64,000 nt of DNA, taken from the NCBI RefSeq assembly GCF_024199945.1, contig NZ_JANADP010000001.1, positions 8,637,001-8,701,000 of the forward strand. The letters are read 5' to 3'. Of the stretch, positions 18,653 to 27,306 are shown piece after piece. This DNA comes from Bradyrhizobium sp. CCGUVB4N (lineage in GTDB: Bacteria > Pseudomonadota > Alphaproteobacteria > Rhizobiales > Xanthobacteraceae). Positions within the stretch are counted from its first letter, which is position 1; every line of letters starts with the position of its first letter. The notes under the pieces are model-generated. The model was given only the letters and a program-made list of their open reading frames with translations. It was not told the origin of the DNA and did no database searches. The position numbers and the translations under genes were made by a program.

Positions 18653-18752
18653 GGTGCCGTAGGGTGGGCAAAGCGAAGCGTGCCCACGAGCTTTCGCAAT
18701 TATAGGAAGACGTGGGCACGGCGCTTCGCGCCTTTGCCCACCCTACGGCACC
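18653..18752. repeat. Large imperfect inverted repeat (Bradyrhizobium-type intergenic element)
   Basis: The outer arms GGTGCCGTAGGGTGGGCAAAG and CTTTGCCCACCCTACGGCACC are perfect for at least 20 bp, and inner arms (GCGTGCCCACG / CGTGGGCAC) continue them. The centre is a short AT-rich loop. It lies 3 bp before the pobA stop. It may also end transcription from both sides. From memory such elements occur many times in Bradyrhizobium genomes. Confidence 0.8.
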
Positions 18753-18755
18753 TTC

Positions 18756-19925
18756 CTAAAACGGCAACCCCACGTAATTCTCCGACAGCGACGTCATCGC
18801 GGCCTGCGACTGCGTGACGTAGTCGAGCTCGGCAACCTGGATGCGTGCGCCGATGCTGCCGTTATCAGGGAATTTGTGCAGCATCGATGTCATCCACCAG
18901 GAGAAGCGCACGGCCTTCCAGACCCGCGCCAGCGCCCTGGCGGAATAGGCATCGATCCCCGCGCTCGATTTCTCGTCGTAGAATTCCCGGAGCGCGCCCG
19001 ACAGGTAATGCGCATCGCTTGCCGCCAGGTTCAGCCCCTTGGCGCCGGTCGGCGGCACGATGTGGGCAGCATCGCCGCACAAAAACATCTTGCCGAAGCG
19101 CATCGGCTCGGCGACGAAGCTGCGCAGCGGCGCGATGCTCTTCTCGATCGAGGGGCCTGTCACAAGACTGTCGGCGGCCTCCTGGTCGAGCCGGCGCTTC
19201 AATTCGTCCCAGAAGCGATCGTCGGGCCACTCGTCGACATGGTCGTTGAGCGAGCACTGCAAATAATGTCGGCTGCGCTTCAGCGAGCGCATGGTGCAGA
19301 GTGCAAAGCCGCGGGCATGGTTGGAATAGATCAGCTCGTGGCTGACCGGCGGCGTCTCTGAAAGAATGCCGAGCCAGCCGAACGGATAGACCCGCTCGAA
19401 CTCGGCGATCGCCGAGGCCGGGACGCTGGCGCGGCTGACGCCGTGAAAGCCGTCGCAGCCGGCGATGAAGTCGCAATCGAGCGTGTGGGTGATGCCGTCC
19501 TTGACCCAGGTTACGCGCGGGTGACTGCCGTCGAAATCGTGCGGCTGCACATCCTTGGCTTCGTAGACGGTGATGAGGCCTGCCGCTTTCCGCGCATTCA
19601 TCAGGTCGAGCGTGACCTCGGTCTGGCCATAGATCATGACCGTCTTGCCGGTCGCGGCCTTCATGTCGATGCGATGACGGCGGCCATCGAAGGCGAGCTC
19701 GATACCCTCATGCACCAGGCCTTCGGCATGCGCCCGCGCGCCGGCGCCGATCTGGTCGAGCAGCCCGACCGTTCCCTCCTCCAGGAGACCGGCGCGGATG
19801 CGGCCCAGCACGTAATCCGGGCTCTGCCGCTCAAGAATGACATTGTCGATGCCGTATTGGTGCAGAAGTTGCCCAAGCAACAATCCTGCCGGCCCGGCCC
19901 CGATGATTGCGACTTTTGTCCGCAA
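18756..19925 (-). CDS. pobA: 4-hydroxybenzoate 3-monooxygenase
   Basis: 389 residues, the usual length of PobA. The start is the TTG at 19923-19925, preceded by GGGAGGAGCAAGTA; no ATG fits, and the frame upstream is AT-rich non-coding DNA. FAD site: VAIIGAGPAGLLLGQLL near the N-terminus, GRIRAGLLEEG, and CGDAAHIVPPTGAKGLN near residue 285. NADPH-linked hydroxylation of 4-hydroxybenzoate gives protocatechuate. It is cytoplasmic. It is divergent from a TRAP transporter and close to CoA-ligase and 4-hydroxybenzoyl-CoA-thioesterase-like genes that would supply its substrate. Confidence 0.93.
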   Translation of the reverse strand: MRTKVAIIGAGPAGLLLGQLLHQYGIDNVILERQSPDYVLGRIRAGLLEEGTVGLLDQIGAGARAHAEGLVHEGIELAFDGRRHRIDMKAATGKTVMIYGQTEVTLDLMNARKAAGLITVYEAKDVQPHDFDGSHPRVTWVKDGITHTLDCDFIAGCDGFHGVSRASVPASAIAEFERVYPFGWLGILSETPPVSHELIYSNHARGFALCTMRSLKRSRHYLQCSLNDHVDEWPDDRFWDELKRRLDQEAADSLVTGPSIEKSIAPLRSFVAEPMRFGKMFLCGDAAHIVPPTGAKGLNLAASDAHYLSGALREFYDEKSSAGIDAYSARALARVWKAVRFSWWMTSMLHKFPDNGSIGARIQVAELDYVTQSQAAMTSLSENYVGLPF

Positions 19926-19992
19926 TACTTGCTCCTCCCGATCCTGTAGGCTTTCGTCGCGGCTCGCTTGTGGCGGTCGTCCGCGCGCGATA

Positions 19993-20007
19993 ATTATATC
20001 ATATAAC
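19993..20007. promoter_or_regulatory. Operator-like palindrome upstream of pobA
   Basis: ATTATATCATATAAC: half-sites ATTAT/ATAAC with a 5-bp centre in an AT-rich island 68 bp before the pobA start. It matches the palindrome GTTATACAACATAAC before the crotonase operon (23777-23791) in its half-sites and spacing, suggesting one regulator. Confidence 0.55.
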
Positions 20008-20120
20008 GGTTGGGCAAAAGGGGAGTGCTCGTCGCCGCATCGCGACAAATCCATGCAACATGGCTGACATAGATGACGCGGCGGCACGCCGCGGCAGTTC
20101 CGGCTTGAACGCGCCAGCCA

Positions 20121-20142
20121 ATTAGATAACATGTTAATTAAT
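20121..20142. promoter_or_regulatory. AT-rich palindrome upstream of the TRAP operon
   Basis: Contains TAACATGTTA (20127-20136), a perfect 10-bp palindrome, and the adjoining TTAATTAA. It is 49 bp before the dctP-like start. Its geometry differs from the pobA site, so it may be a MarR-type site; this is inferred from shape only. Confidence 0.4.
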
Positions 20143-20190
20143 GAGGCCGGGCCAGCGAAGCCCGCCGTCGAAAAGAGGGAGACACGACCG

Positions 20191-21207
20191 ATGAGGAAAG
20201 CCTGTCTGGCTTTGCTGCTGGCAGCAAGCGTGACGCCTGCGTTCGCGCAGGACAAGACTTTTGACCTGAAGGTCTCGCATTGGGTGCCGGCGTCGCATCC
20301 GCTGCAAAAATCTCTGGAAGACTGGGTGGCCGCGGTGAACAAGGATTCCGGCGGCACCATCACGGGCAAGGTGTTTCCGGCCCAGCAGCTCGGCAAGGCT
20401 TTTGACCATTACGACATGGCGCGCGACGGCATCGCTGACGTCACTTATGTCAATCCCGGCTACCAGCCCGGCCGCTTCCCGATCATCGGCGCCGGCGAAT
20501 TGCCGTTCCTGATCTCGGATGCCAAGGGCGGCTCGGAGGGCCTGGACGCCTGGTATCGCAAATATGCCGCGAAGGAGATGAAGGACGTCAAATACTGCCT
20601 CGCCTTCGTCCACTCGCCCTCCTCCTTCCACTCCCGCACCAAGAAGATCGTGATGCCGGAGGACGTGAAGGGCATGAAGATCCGCCCGGCTCACGCCACC
20701 ATGGCGAATTTCGTCACCGCGCTCGGCGGCACCAATGTGCAGTCCTCCGCGCCTGAAGTGCGCGACATCATCGAGCGCGGCGTCGCCGACGGCGTCACCT
20801 TCCCCTGGGGCTCGCTGGTGCTGTTCGGCATCGACAAGGTCACGAAGTACCATATGGAGGCGCCGCTCTACACCACGACCTTCGTGTTCGTGATGAACAA
20901 GGACAAGTACGACGCAATGTCCGACAAGCAGAAGGCCGCGATCGACAAGAACTGCTCGACCGAAATGGCCGGCGTGGTCGGCGAGCACTGGGGCAAGTTC
21001 GAGGATGCCGGCATCGACAAGGTGAAGGCGGAGGAAGGCCACGAGGTCTACAAGCTGACGCCGGACCAGACCGCCGCCTGGAAGAAGGCGTCCGAGCCGC
21101 TGGTCAAGACCTGGGGTGATGGCGCCAAGAAGGCCGGCATCGATCCCGACGCAGCGCTGGCGGATTTGAAGGCGTCGTTGAAGAAGTACAACGCGCTGGC
21201 GGAGTAG
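20191..21207 (+). CDS. TRAP transporter solute-binding protein (DctP family)
   Basis: 338 residues from MRKACLALLLAASVTPAFAQ, a Sec signal peptide cleaved after AFAQ. The start has GAGGGAGA upstream. The mature part has SHWVPASHPLQKSLEDW, typical of DctP/TAXI-unrelated TRAP receptors, and the ligand-binding arginine region KGMKIRPAHATMANFVTALGG. The periplasmic receptor delivers a carboxylate to the DctQM channel encoded next. Position opposite pobA suggests an aromatic or phenylpropanoid acid, an inference. Confidence 0.92.
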   Translation: MRKACLALLLAASVTPAFAQDKTFDLKVSHWVPASHPLQKSLEDWVAAVNKDSGGTITGKVFPAQQLGKAFDHYDMARDGIADVTYVNPGYQPGRFPIIGAGELPFLISDAKGGSEGLDAWYRKYAAKEMKDVKYCLAFVHSPSSFHSRTKKIVMPEDVKGMKIRPAHATMANFVTALGGTNVQSSAPEVRDIIERGVADGVTFPWGSLVLFGIDKVTKYHMEAPLYTTTFVFVMNKDKYDAMSDKQKAAIDKNCSTEMAGVVGEHWGKFEDAGIDKVKAEEGHEVYKLTPDQTAAWKKASEPLVKTWGDGAKKAGIDPDAALADLKASLKKYNALAE

Positions 21208-21222
21208 TTTTCACCGAAACAG

Positions 21223-21254
21223 AAGCGGCGGCGGGAATCGTTCCGCCGCCGCTT
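21223..21254 (+). terminator. Intercistronic hairpin after the TRAP receptor gene
   Basis: Perfect 12-bp arms AAGCGGCGGCGG/CCGCCGCCGCTT with an 8-nt loop, 16 bp after the receptor stop and 28 bp before the next gene. There is no long T-run, so it probably protects the receptor mRNA or partly terminates, giving more receptor than permease. Confidence 0.6.
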
Positions 21255-21281
21255 TCCTGCAAATTTGAGGACCCTCCACCC

Positions 21282-21788
21282 ATGAAGCGCTGGATGGATC
21301 GCGTCATCGACTCGATCGAATGGATCGCCGCTGCCTTCGTCGGCATCGTCGCGCTCGACATCTTTCTGTCGGTGCTGCTGCGCAACACGCTGAACTATTC
21401 GATTCCCGACAGCTTCGACATCGGCCGCATGCTGCTCGGCATCCTCATTTTCTGGGGCATCGCCGCGACCTCCTATCGCGGGACCCACATCACGGTCGAC
21501 CTGGTCTGGGGCAATGTCGGGCCGCGCTATCAGCGCTGGATCGACGTGTTCGCGACGCTGGTGCTGCTGTTCGTCGTCACCGTGCAGACCTGGACGCTGT
21601 TCGACAAGGTTCGCGGCACCTACAACGACAACGTCCAGACGTTCGACATGCACATGCCGACCTGGCCGTTCTTCGCGATCGCCTGGATCGGTGACGTTTC
21701 GGCTGTTCTGCTGATCGCGATCCGCACCTACCGGCTGATCTTCCATCCCGAAGAGATGCACGACCCCAAGCTCAAGGCGACGGAGTAA
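21282..21788 (+). CDS. TRAP transporter small permease (DctQ family)
   Basis: 168 residues with four hydrophobic segments. It includes GIAATSYRGTHITVDLVW, the DctQ loop between helices 2 and 3. It forms the membrane complex with the large DctM subunit, whose gene begins 3 bp after this one ends. The function is secure from family and context. Confidence 0.9.
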   Translation: MKRWMDRVIDSIEWIAAAFVGIVALDIFLSVLLRNTLNYSIPDSFDIGRMLLGILIFWGIAATSYRGTHITVDLVWGNVGPRYQRWIDVFATLVLLFVVTVQTWTLFDKVRGTYNDNVQTFDMHMPTWPFFAIAWIGDVSAVLLIAIRTYRLIFHPEEMHDPKLKATE

Positions 21789-21790
21789 TC

Positions 21791-23110
21791 ATGAGCACCG
21801 ATGCCGTCGCCGTTATCGGCTTCGTTTCCCTGTTCGCTCTGATGCTGCTGCGCGTGCCCGTCGGCATGGCGATGGGCCTCGTCGGCGTCTCCGGCTTCTC
21901 CTATCTGGTCGGCGCAACGCCGGCGTTGAAGCTGGTCGGCCAGACCTCGATGCGCACGGTGACCGACTACACCTTCGGCGTCATCCCGATGTTTCTGCTG
22001 ATGGGCTCCTTCGTCAGCAATTCCGGCATGAGCCGCGAGTTGTTCCGCGCCGCCAACGGCTTTGTCGGGCACTTGCGCGGCGGCCTCGGCATTGCCACCG
22101 TCGGCGCCTGCGGCGGCTTTGCCGCGATCTGCGGCTCGTCGGTCGCGACCGCGGCGACGTTCTCGGCGGTCGCCTACCCGGAGATGCGCCGCTTCGGCTA
22201 TCCGCAATCCTTTGCCACCGGCGTGATTGCGGCCGGCGGCACGCTGGGTGCGATGCTGCCGCCCTCCACCGTGCTTGCCGTCTACGGCATCATCACCGAG
22301 CAGGACATCGGAAAACTCTTCATCGCCGGCATCATTCCGGGCCTGCTGGCGATGACCATGTACATGATCACGATCTTTCTGATCGGCTATTTACGCCCCG
22401 ACTTCCTGCCCAAGGGCAAGGTGCTGCCCTGGCGCGAGCGCTTCGCCGGCCTGAAGGACATCTGGGCGCCGGTGCTGCTGTTCGTGTTCGTGATCGGCGG
22501 CCTCTACGGCCTGCCGTTCCTGCCGCGCTTCACGCCGACGGAAGCCGGCGGCGTCGGCGCCACCGGTGCTTTCATCATCGGCGTCGTCACGGGCCGGCTC
22601 GATCGCGAGAAGATCCTGGCTTCGCTGCTCCAGGCAACGCGCACGGCGGCGGCCGTGTTCACCGTACTGATCGGTGCGCTGATCTTCGGCTATTTCCTCA
22701 CGGTGACGCAGACGCCGCAGAAAGTGACGGAATTCCTCACCGGCCTGGGCTTGGGCCCCTACGGCGTGCTGGCGCTGATCATGGTGATGTATCTCGTGCT
22801 CGGCTGCCTGATGGATGCCATGGCGATGATCATCCTGACCGTACCGATCATCTTCCCGGTCATCACGCATCTCGGCTTCGATCCGATCTGGTTCGGCGTC
22901 ATCATCGTCATGACCGTCGAACTCGGCCTGATCCATCCGCCGGTCGGCATGAACGTCTTTGTCATCAAGAGCGTGGTGAAGGACGTCTCCTTCTCCACCA
23001 TCTTCAAGGGCGTGATTCCGTTCGTGGCGACCGACCTGGTGCGTCTGGTGATTTTGATCGCGTTCCCGCTGCTGGCGACCTGGCTGCCGACGCGCATGAT
23101 GGCGCATTGA
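21791..23110 (+). CDS. TRAP transporter large permease (DctM family)
   Basis: 439 residues, about twelve hydrophobic segments. Family motifs are RVPVGMAMGLVG in the first helix region, GACGGFAAICGSSVATAATF (residues about 109-128) and the proline-rich GTLGAMLPPSTVLAVYGI. It is the transport subunit driven by the sodium gradient. It is followed 12 bp later by a DUF3237 gene that appears part of the same operon. Confidence 0.93.
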   Translation: MSTDAVAVIGFVSLFALMLLRVPVGMAMGLVGVSGFSYLVGATPALKLVGQTSMRTVTDYTFGVIPMFLLMGSFVSNSGMSRELFRAANGFVGHLRGGLGIATVGACGGFAAICGSSVATAATFSAVAYPEMRRFGYPQSFATGVIAAGGTLGAMLPPSTVLAVYGIITEQDIGKLFIAGIIPGLLAMTMYMITIFLIGYLRPDFLPKGKVLPWRERFAGLKDIWAPVLLFVFVIGGLYGLPFLPRFTPTEAGGVGATGAFIIGVVTGRLDREKILASLLQATRTAAAVFTVLIGALIFGYFLTVTQTPQKVTEFLTGLGLGPYGVLALIMVMYLVLGCLMDAMAMIILTVPIIFPVITHLGFDPIWFGVIIVMTVELGLIHPPVGMNVFVIKSVVKDVSFSTIFKGVIPFVATDLVRLVILIAFPLLATWLPTRMMAH

Positions 23111-23121
23111 AGGGTGAAGCG

Positions 23122-23583
23122 ATGACCACACCGACACTCGAGACAAGATACGCCTTCACCATCACCGCAAAAATCGGCGACGTCATCACCGCCGGCGAAA
23201 CCGGCATCGGCGTCCGTCGCATCATCCCGATCATCGGTGGCGAGGTGACAGGTGCGATCACCGGCAAGGTGCTGCCCTTCGGCGCCGACTTCCAGACCAT
23301 CCGCCCGAACGAGCTGATCGATCTCGAAGCCAAATACGCCTTCGAGACCGACGACGGCGCCATCGTCTATGTCGAGAACAAGGGCATGCGCTTCGGCCCG
23401 GTCGACCTCTTGCAAAAGCTCAAGCGCGGCGAGCCGGTCGATCCGAAACTGATCTACTTCCGGACCGTGCCGAAATTCGAGACGGGGCACGAGACGTACC
23501 GCTGGCTGATGGAGCACATCTTTGTGGGCTCAGCGGCGCGGCATGCGGACCGGGTGGTGATCGACGTCCACCAGGTGGTGTGA
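23122..23583 (+). CDS. DUF3237-family protein
   Basis: 153 residues from MTTPTLETRYAF; a TTG five codons upstream is also in frame. It contains GVRRIIPIIGGEVTGAITGKV and FETDDGAIVYVENKG, hallmarks of the DUF3237 small barrel family, whose biochemical role is unknown. It is cytoplasmic. As the fourth gene of the TRAP operon it may act on or bind the imported compound; that is an inference from position. Confidence 0.8.
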   Translation: MTTPTLETRYAFTITAKIGDVITAGETGIGVRRIIPIIGGEVTGAITGKVLPFGADFQTIRPNELIDLEAKYAFETDDGAIVYVENKGMRFGPVDLLQKLKRGEPVDPKLIYFRTVPKFETGHETYRWLMEHIFVGSAARHADRVVIDVHQVV

Positions 23584-23598
23584 GCTACACACTCGGCC

Positions 23599-23725
23599 GT
23601 CGTCCCGGCGAACGCCGGGACCCATACCGCGTGATCTATCGATCGCGGACGGTAGGAGCGTCGGACGACGAATCTTCGCCAAATTTCTCCCTGGGACTAT
23701 GGATTCCGGCTTTCGCCGGGACGAC
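23599..23725. repeat. Intergenic repeat with inverted ends
   Basis: Ends GTCGTCCCGGCGAA and TTCGCCGGGACGAC are exact inverted repeats of 14 bp, enclosing about 100 bp. The left end also forms a small hairpin (CCCGGCGAACGCCGGG). It fills the gap between the TRAP operon and the crotonase operon. This type is familiar as a multicopy element in Bradyrhizobium. Confidence 0.7.
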
Positions 23726-23776
23726 ATCGAATGTGAAGGCCACGGCGCCGGCCCCATATTGACTCCCGCAGAATTC

Positions 23777-23791
23777 GTTATACAACATAAC
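23777..23791. promoter_or_regulatory. Operator-like palindrome before the crotonase operon
   Basis: GTTATACAACATAAC: 5-bp arms GTTAT/ATAAC around ACAAC, 19 bp before the crotonase ATG. It shares half-sites and spacing with the pobA palindrome at 19993-20007. Confidence 0.6.
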
Positions 23792-23810
23792 TATTCTGAT
23801 AAGGACGCAA

Positions 23811-24620
23811 ATGACACAGGGAAACGCCGAAACCGCTGCCGCGGGCGCCTCCGGGCTGCTTCAAATCGAGAGGGTGGACCGGGTTCTGACCGTGGGTCTG
23901 AACCGGCCGGCCAAGCGCAATGCGCTCAACGACGGCATCATCCTTGAAATCGGCGAATGTTTTGCGTCCCTGCCCGAGGACATCGGCGCGGTCGTCATTC
24001 ACGGCATCGGCGATCATTTCTCCAGCGGCCTCGACCTCTCCGAACTTCAGGATCACGACGCCACGGGCGGGCTCCTCCACTCTCAAATGTGGCACCGGGT
24101 GTTCGACCGCATCCAGTACAGCCGCGTGCCCGTGATCGCGGCGCTCAAGGGTGCGGTGATCGGCGGCGGGCTCGAGCTTGCCTGCTCCGCCCACATTCGC
24201 GTCGCCGAGCCCACAGCCTATTTCGCGCTGCCTGAGGGCCAGCGCGGCATCTTCGTCGGCGGCGGCGGCTCGGTGCGCCTGCCACGGCTGATCGGCGTCG
24301 CGCGCATGATGGACATGATGCTGACGGGCCGCGTCTATAGCGCGACCGAGGGGGCGTCTTACGGCTTTGCGCAATATGTCACCGAGGCCGGCAGCGGCCT
24401 CACCAAGGCGCTGGAGCTCGCGACCAAGATCGCGTCGAACGCACCGCTGACGAATTTCGCCGTGCTCCAGGCATTGCCGATGATCGCGGAGGCCAATCCG
24501 CAGACCGGCCTGCTGATGGAATCACTGATGGCCACCGTCGCGCAGAGCGACAAGGAGGCCAAGCGCAGGATTCGCGAATTCCTCGAGCACAAGACCGCCA
24601 AGGTAAAGCCGAAATCATGA
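23811..24620 (+). CDS. Enoyl-CoA hydratase/crotonase
   Basis: 269 residues. The oxyanion-hole segments are HFSSGLDLSEL (69-79) and KGAVIGGGLELACS (113-126). Both catalytic glutamates of true hydratases are present at Glu122 and Glu142 (ALPEGQRG). It lacks the segment I associate with hydroxycinnamoyl-CoA hydratase-lyase, so a simple hydratase is favoured. It would hydrate an aryl-acrylyl-CoA made by the next gene's product. The ATGA overlap with the ligase gene shows coupling. Confidence 0.88.
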   Translation: MTQGNAETAAAGASGLLQIERVDRVLTVGLNRPAKRNALNDGIILEIGECFASLPEDIGAVVIHGIGDHFSSGLDLSELQDHDATGGLLHSQMWHRVFDRIQYSRVPVIAALKGAVIGGGLELACSAHIRVAEPTAYFALPEGQRGIFVGGGGSVRLPRLIGVARMMDMMLTGRVYSATEGASYGFAQYVTEAGSGLTKALELATKIASNAPLTNFAVLQALPMIAEANPQTGLLMESLMATVAQSDKEAKRRIREFLEHKTAKVKPKS

Positions 24621-26500
24621 GTGCGAAGCCGTCCTCTTCCAGCACAGAGCGCGGCGAGAGCAATTCTCCGCTGCGGCCGATCTCGTTCGGCGATCCCGTC
24701 ATCGACATCGATCGTCGCGCCGATGGCACGATCTATTTGCGGCCGAAGCAGCCGCTCGGCGACTATCCCATCCGCATCACCGACCGCCTGCATCACTGGG
24801 CGACGACGACGCCGAACCGCGTGTTCATGGCGGAGCGCGAAGGCGGCCACGGCTGGCGCAAGATCACCTATGCCGAGCTGCTCACGGCGAGCCGTCACAT
24901 CGCCTCGGGCCTGATCCAGCGCGGCTTGTCGGCCGAGCGGCCGGTCGTCATCCTCTCCGGCAATTCGATCGATCATGCGCTGCTGGCGTTCGGCGCGTTC
25001 TATGCGGGCATTCCGTTCTGTCCGGTATCGCCAGCCTATTCGCTGGTGTCGAAGGATTACGGCAAGCTCTCTTACCTGATGAAGCTGCTGACGCCCGGCC
25101 TCGTCTTCGCCGAGGACGCCGACAAGTTCGCGGACGCCCTTGCCGCCAACGTGTCGCTCGGCACCGAGATCGCCGCATCCTATGGCAGCGTGCCCGGCCG
25201 CGACGTCACCTTGCTCGCCGACCTCATGGCAACGCCTGTTCGCAGCGACCTCGACGCGGTGCATCGCAAAATCGGCCCCGATACGATCGCAAAATTCCTG
25301 CTGACGTCGGGCTCGACCGGCAATCCCAAGGCCGTCATCAACACCCAGCGCATGATCTGCGCCAACCAGGTCATGCTGCGCGAGACGCTCGCCTTCCTCA
25401 AGGACGAGCCGCCCGTCATCATCGACTGGCTGCCCTGGAATCACACCTTTGGCGGCAACCACAATATCGGGCTGACGCTCTACAACGGCGGCTCTATGTA
25501 TCTCGATGCCGGCAAGCCCATGCCCGGCGGCATCGAGGAGACCGTGCGCAACCTCCAGGAGATTTCGCCGACGGTCTATTTCAACGTGCCCAAGGGCTAC
25601 GAGTCGCTGCTGCCTTATTTGCGCGACGACCAGGGCCTTCGTGCCAAGTTCTTCGACCGGCTGCATGCGATGTTCTTCTCGGGTGCGGCGCTGTCGCCCT
25701 TCGTCTGGAACAGTCTCGACGAACTCGCGGTGAAGGAAAAAGGCTATCGCGTGCCGATGCTGACCGGCCTCGGCGCAACCGAGACCGCGCCATTCTTCAT
25801 GTCGGTTAATCCGCGCACCAGCCGCTCCGGCCATGTCGGCCTTCCCGTCTCGGGTAACGACGCCAAGCTGGTTCCGAACAACGGCAAGATGGAGGTTCGC
25901 GCCAAGGGCCCGAACGTGATGCCCGGCTACTGGCGCCAGCCCGACATCACCGCAAAATCCTTCGACGAGGAGGGATTTTACAAGATGGGCGACGCGCTCA
26001 AGCCCGCCGATCCCGATGATCTCAACGCCGGCTTCGATTTCGACGGCCGTGTCAGCGAGGATTTCAAGCTCGCGAGCGGCACCTGGGTCAGCGTCGGCCC
26101 GCTGCGTGCGCGCTTCGTCGCGGCCTGCGCGCCGCTGGTGCGCGACGTCGTTATCGCCGGCATCAACCGCGACGAGGTCTCCGCGCTGGTGCTGCTCGAT
26201 CTCGACGGTTGCCGCCTGATCAACCCGACGCTGCCGGCCGATAGTCTCGCCGTCACCGCCCGGGATAGATTGGTGCGCGAAGCTTTTCGCGAGCGGCTCA
26301 CGCGTTTCCTCTCTTCGGCCACCGGCTCCTCGACGCGGATCACGCGCGCGATCCTGCTGGACGCGCCGCTGTCGATCGACAAGGGCGAGGTCACCGACAA
26401 GGGCTCGATCAACCAGCGCGCGGTGCTCGAGCATCGCGGCGCGCTGATCGAGGAGCTCTACGCTGCCAATCCATCTGATCGTGTGATATCGGTCGGCTAA
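24617..26500 (+). CDS. fcs: Feruloyl-CoA synthase-like acyl-CoA ligase
   Basis: 627 residues, the same length as I remember for Pseudomonas feruloyl-CoA synthase. The N-terminus YLRPKQPLGDYPIRITDRLH resembles Fcs. The AMP-binding loop is LLTSGSTGNPKAVINT (about residues 229-244). The adenine site is GLGATETAPF, and DGRVSEDFKLASGTWVS replaces the usual hinge. It activates an aromatic propenoic acid with CoA and ATP in the cytoplasm. It is inside an operon with crotonase, SDR and thioesterase, consistent with hydroxycinnamate degradation. The exact substrate (ferulate, coumarate, cinnamate) is not determined. Confidence 0.87.
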   Translation: MSAKPSSSSTERGESNSPLRPISFGDPVIDIDRRADGTIYLRPKQPLGDYPIRITDRLHHWATTTPNRVFMAEREGGHGWRKITYAELLTASRHIASGLIQRGLSAERPVVILSGNSIDHALLAFGAFYAGIPFCPVSPAYSLVSKDYGKLSYLMKLLTPGLVFAEDADKFADALAANVSLGTEIAASYGSVPGRDVTLLADLMATPVRSDLDAVHRKIGPDTIAKFLLTSGSTGNPKAVINTQRMICANQVMLRETLAFLKDEPPVIIDWLPWNHTFGGNHNIGLTLYNGGSMYLDAGKPMPGGIEETVRNLQEISPTVYFNVPKGYESLLPYLRDDQGLRAKFFDRLHAMFFSGAALSPFVWNSLDELAVKEKGYRVPMLTGLGATETAPFFMSVNPRTSRSGHVGLPVSGNDAKLVPNNGKMEVRAKGPNVMPGYWRQPDITAKSFDEEGFYKMGDALKPADPDDLNAGFDFDGRVSEDFKLASGTWVSVGPLRARFVAACAPLVRDVVIAGINRDEVSALVLLDLDGCRLINPTLPADSLAVTARDRLVREAFRERLTRFLSSATGSSTRITRAILLDAPLSIDKGEVTDKGSINQRAVLEHRGALIEELYAANPSDRVISVG

Positions 26501-26522
26501 GAATTCATCGAAGGAGAACGCC

Positions 26523-27284
26523 ATGTTGTTGAAGGATCAGGCAGCCGTCGTCACCGGCGGCGCATCGGGACTGGGCGCCGCCACCGCTCGCAAGCTGGCG
26601 GCACAGGGCGCCAAGGTCGCAGTGTGCGATCTCAACACCAAGCTCGCGGAGACCGTTGCCGCCGAGATCAAGGGCGTCGCCGTGACCTGCGACGTCTCCG
26701 ACGCCGCCTCCGCTGAAGCCGCGATTGCACAGGCCGCCAAGGCCCACGGCCCGGCCCGCGTGCTGGTCAATTGCGCCGGCATCGGCGTGGCAAAGCGCGT
26801 CGTCGGCCGTGACGGCCCGATGGCGCTCGCCGATTTCGACAAGGTGATCAAGGTCAATCTGATCGGCACCTTCAACATGCTGCGCCTCGCCGCGACCGAG
26901 ATGTCCAAGCTCGAGCCGCAGGCGAGCGGCGAACGCGGCGTCATCATCAACACGGCCTCGGTTGCCGCCTATGACGGCCAGATCGGCCAATCAGCCTATT
27001 CGGCCTCGAAAGGCGGTATCGTCGGCATGACGCTGCCGATCGCGCGCGAGCTGGCCCAGTTCGGTGTTCGCGTGCTGACGATCGCGCCCGGCCTGTTCCT
27101 GACGCCGCTGCTGGCCAACCTGCCGCAGGAAGCCCAGGACTCGCTCGCCGCCGCGATCCCCTTCCCGCGCCGGCTCGGCCATGCCGACGAGTTCGCCGCG
27201 CTCGCGCTGCACATGGTCGAGAACTCCTACCTCAACGGCGAAGTGGTGCGCCTCGACGGCTCGCTACGCATGGCGCCCAAGTGA
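26523..27284 (+). CDS. Short-chain dehydrogenase (3-hydroxyacyl-CoA dehydrogenase type)
   Basis: 253 residues. The cofactor loop is VTGGASGLGAATARKL, with acidic CDLN after beta-2 favouring NAD. The catalytic set is Asn-Ser-Tyr-Lys: ASVAAYDGQIGQSAYSASK contains Tyr and Lys. The sequence resembles human HSD17B10-type dehydrogenases (GVRVLTIAPGLFLTPLL). It would oxidise the 3-hydroxyacyl-CoA made by the crotonase. It starts 22 bp after the ligase stop with AAGGAGAACGCC. Confidence 0.9.
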   Translation: MLLKDQAAVVTGGASGLGAATARKLAAQGAKVAVCDLNTKLAETVAAEIKGVAVTCDVSDAASAEAAIAQAAKAHGPARVLVNCAGIGVAKRVVGRDGPMALADFDKVIKVNLIGTFNMLRLAATEMSKLEPQASGERGVIINTASVAAYDGQIGQSAYSASKGGIVGMTLPIARELAQFGVRVLTIAPGLFLTPLLANLPQEAQDSLAAAIPFPRRLGHADEFAALALHMVENSYLNGEVVRLDGSLRMAPK

Positions 27285-27306
27285 CTTCGTAGAGTAAGAG
27301 CCCCGC

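Noticed and set aside
19926..20396. N-terminal extension of PobA by 157 residues
   Set aside because: It would run through an AT-rich control region and the start of the TRAP receptor gene; the TTG start with GGGAGGAG gives the normal PobA length.
23811..24620. Crotonase as hydroxycinnamoyl-CoA hydratase-lyase
   Set aside because: The segment after the oxyanion site does not look like that subgroup and no vanillin-dehydrogenase-like gene is present; left as a simple hydratase.
24359..26524. Very long open frame antisense to the feruloyl-CoA-synthase-like gene and crotonase
   Set aside because: Composition is Arg/His/Gly-rich without domains, as expected for the mirror of GC-rich coding sequence; the plus-strand genes have clear motifs, start sites and ATGA coupling.
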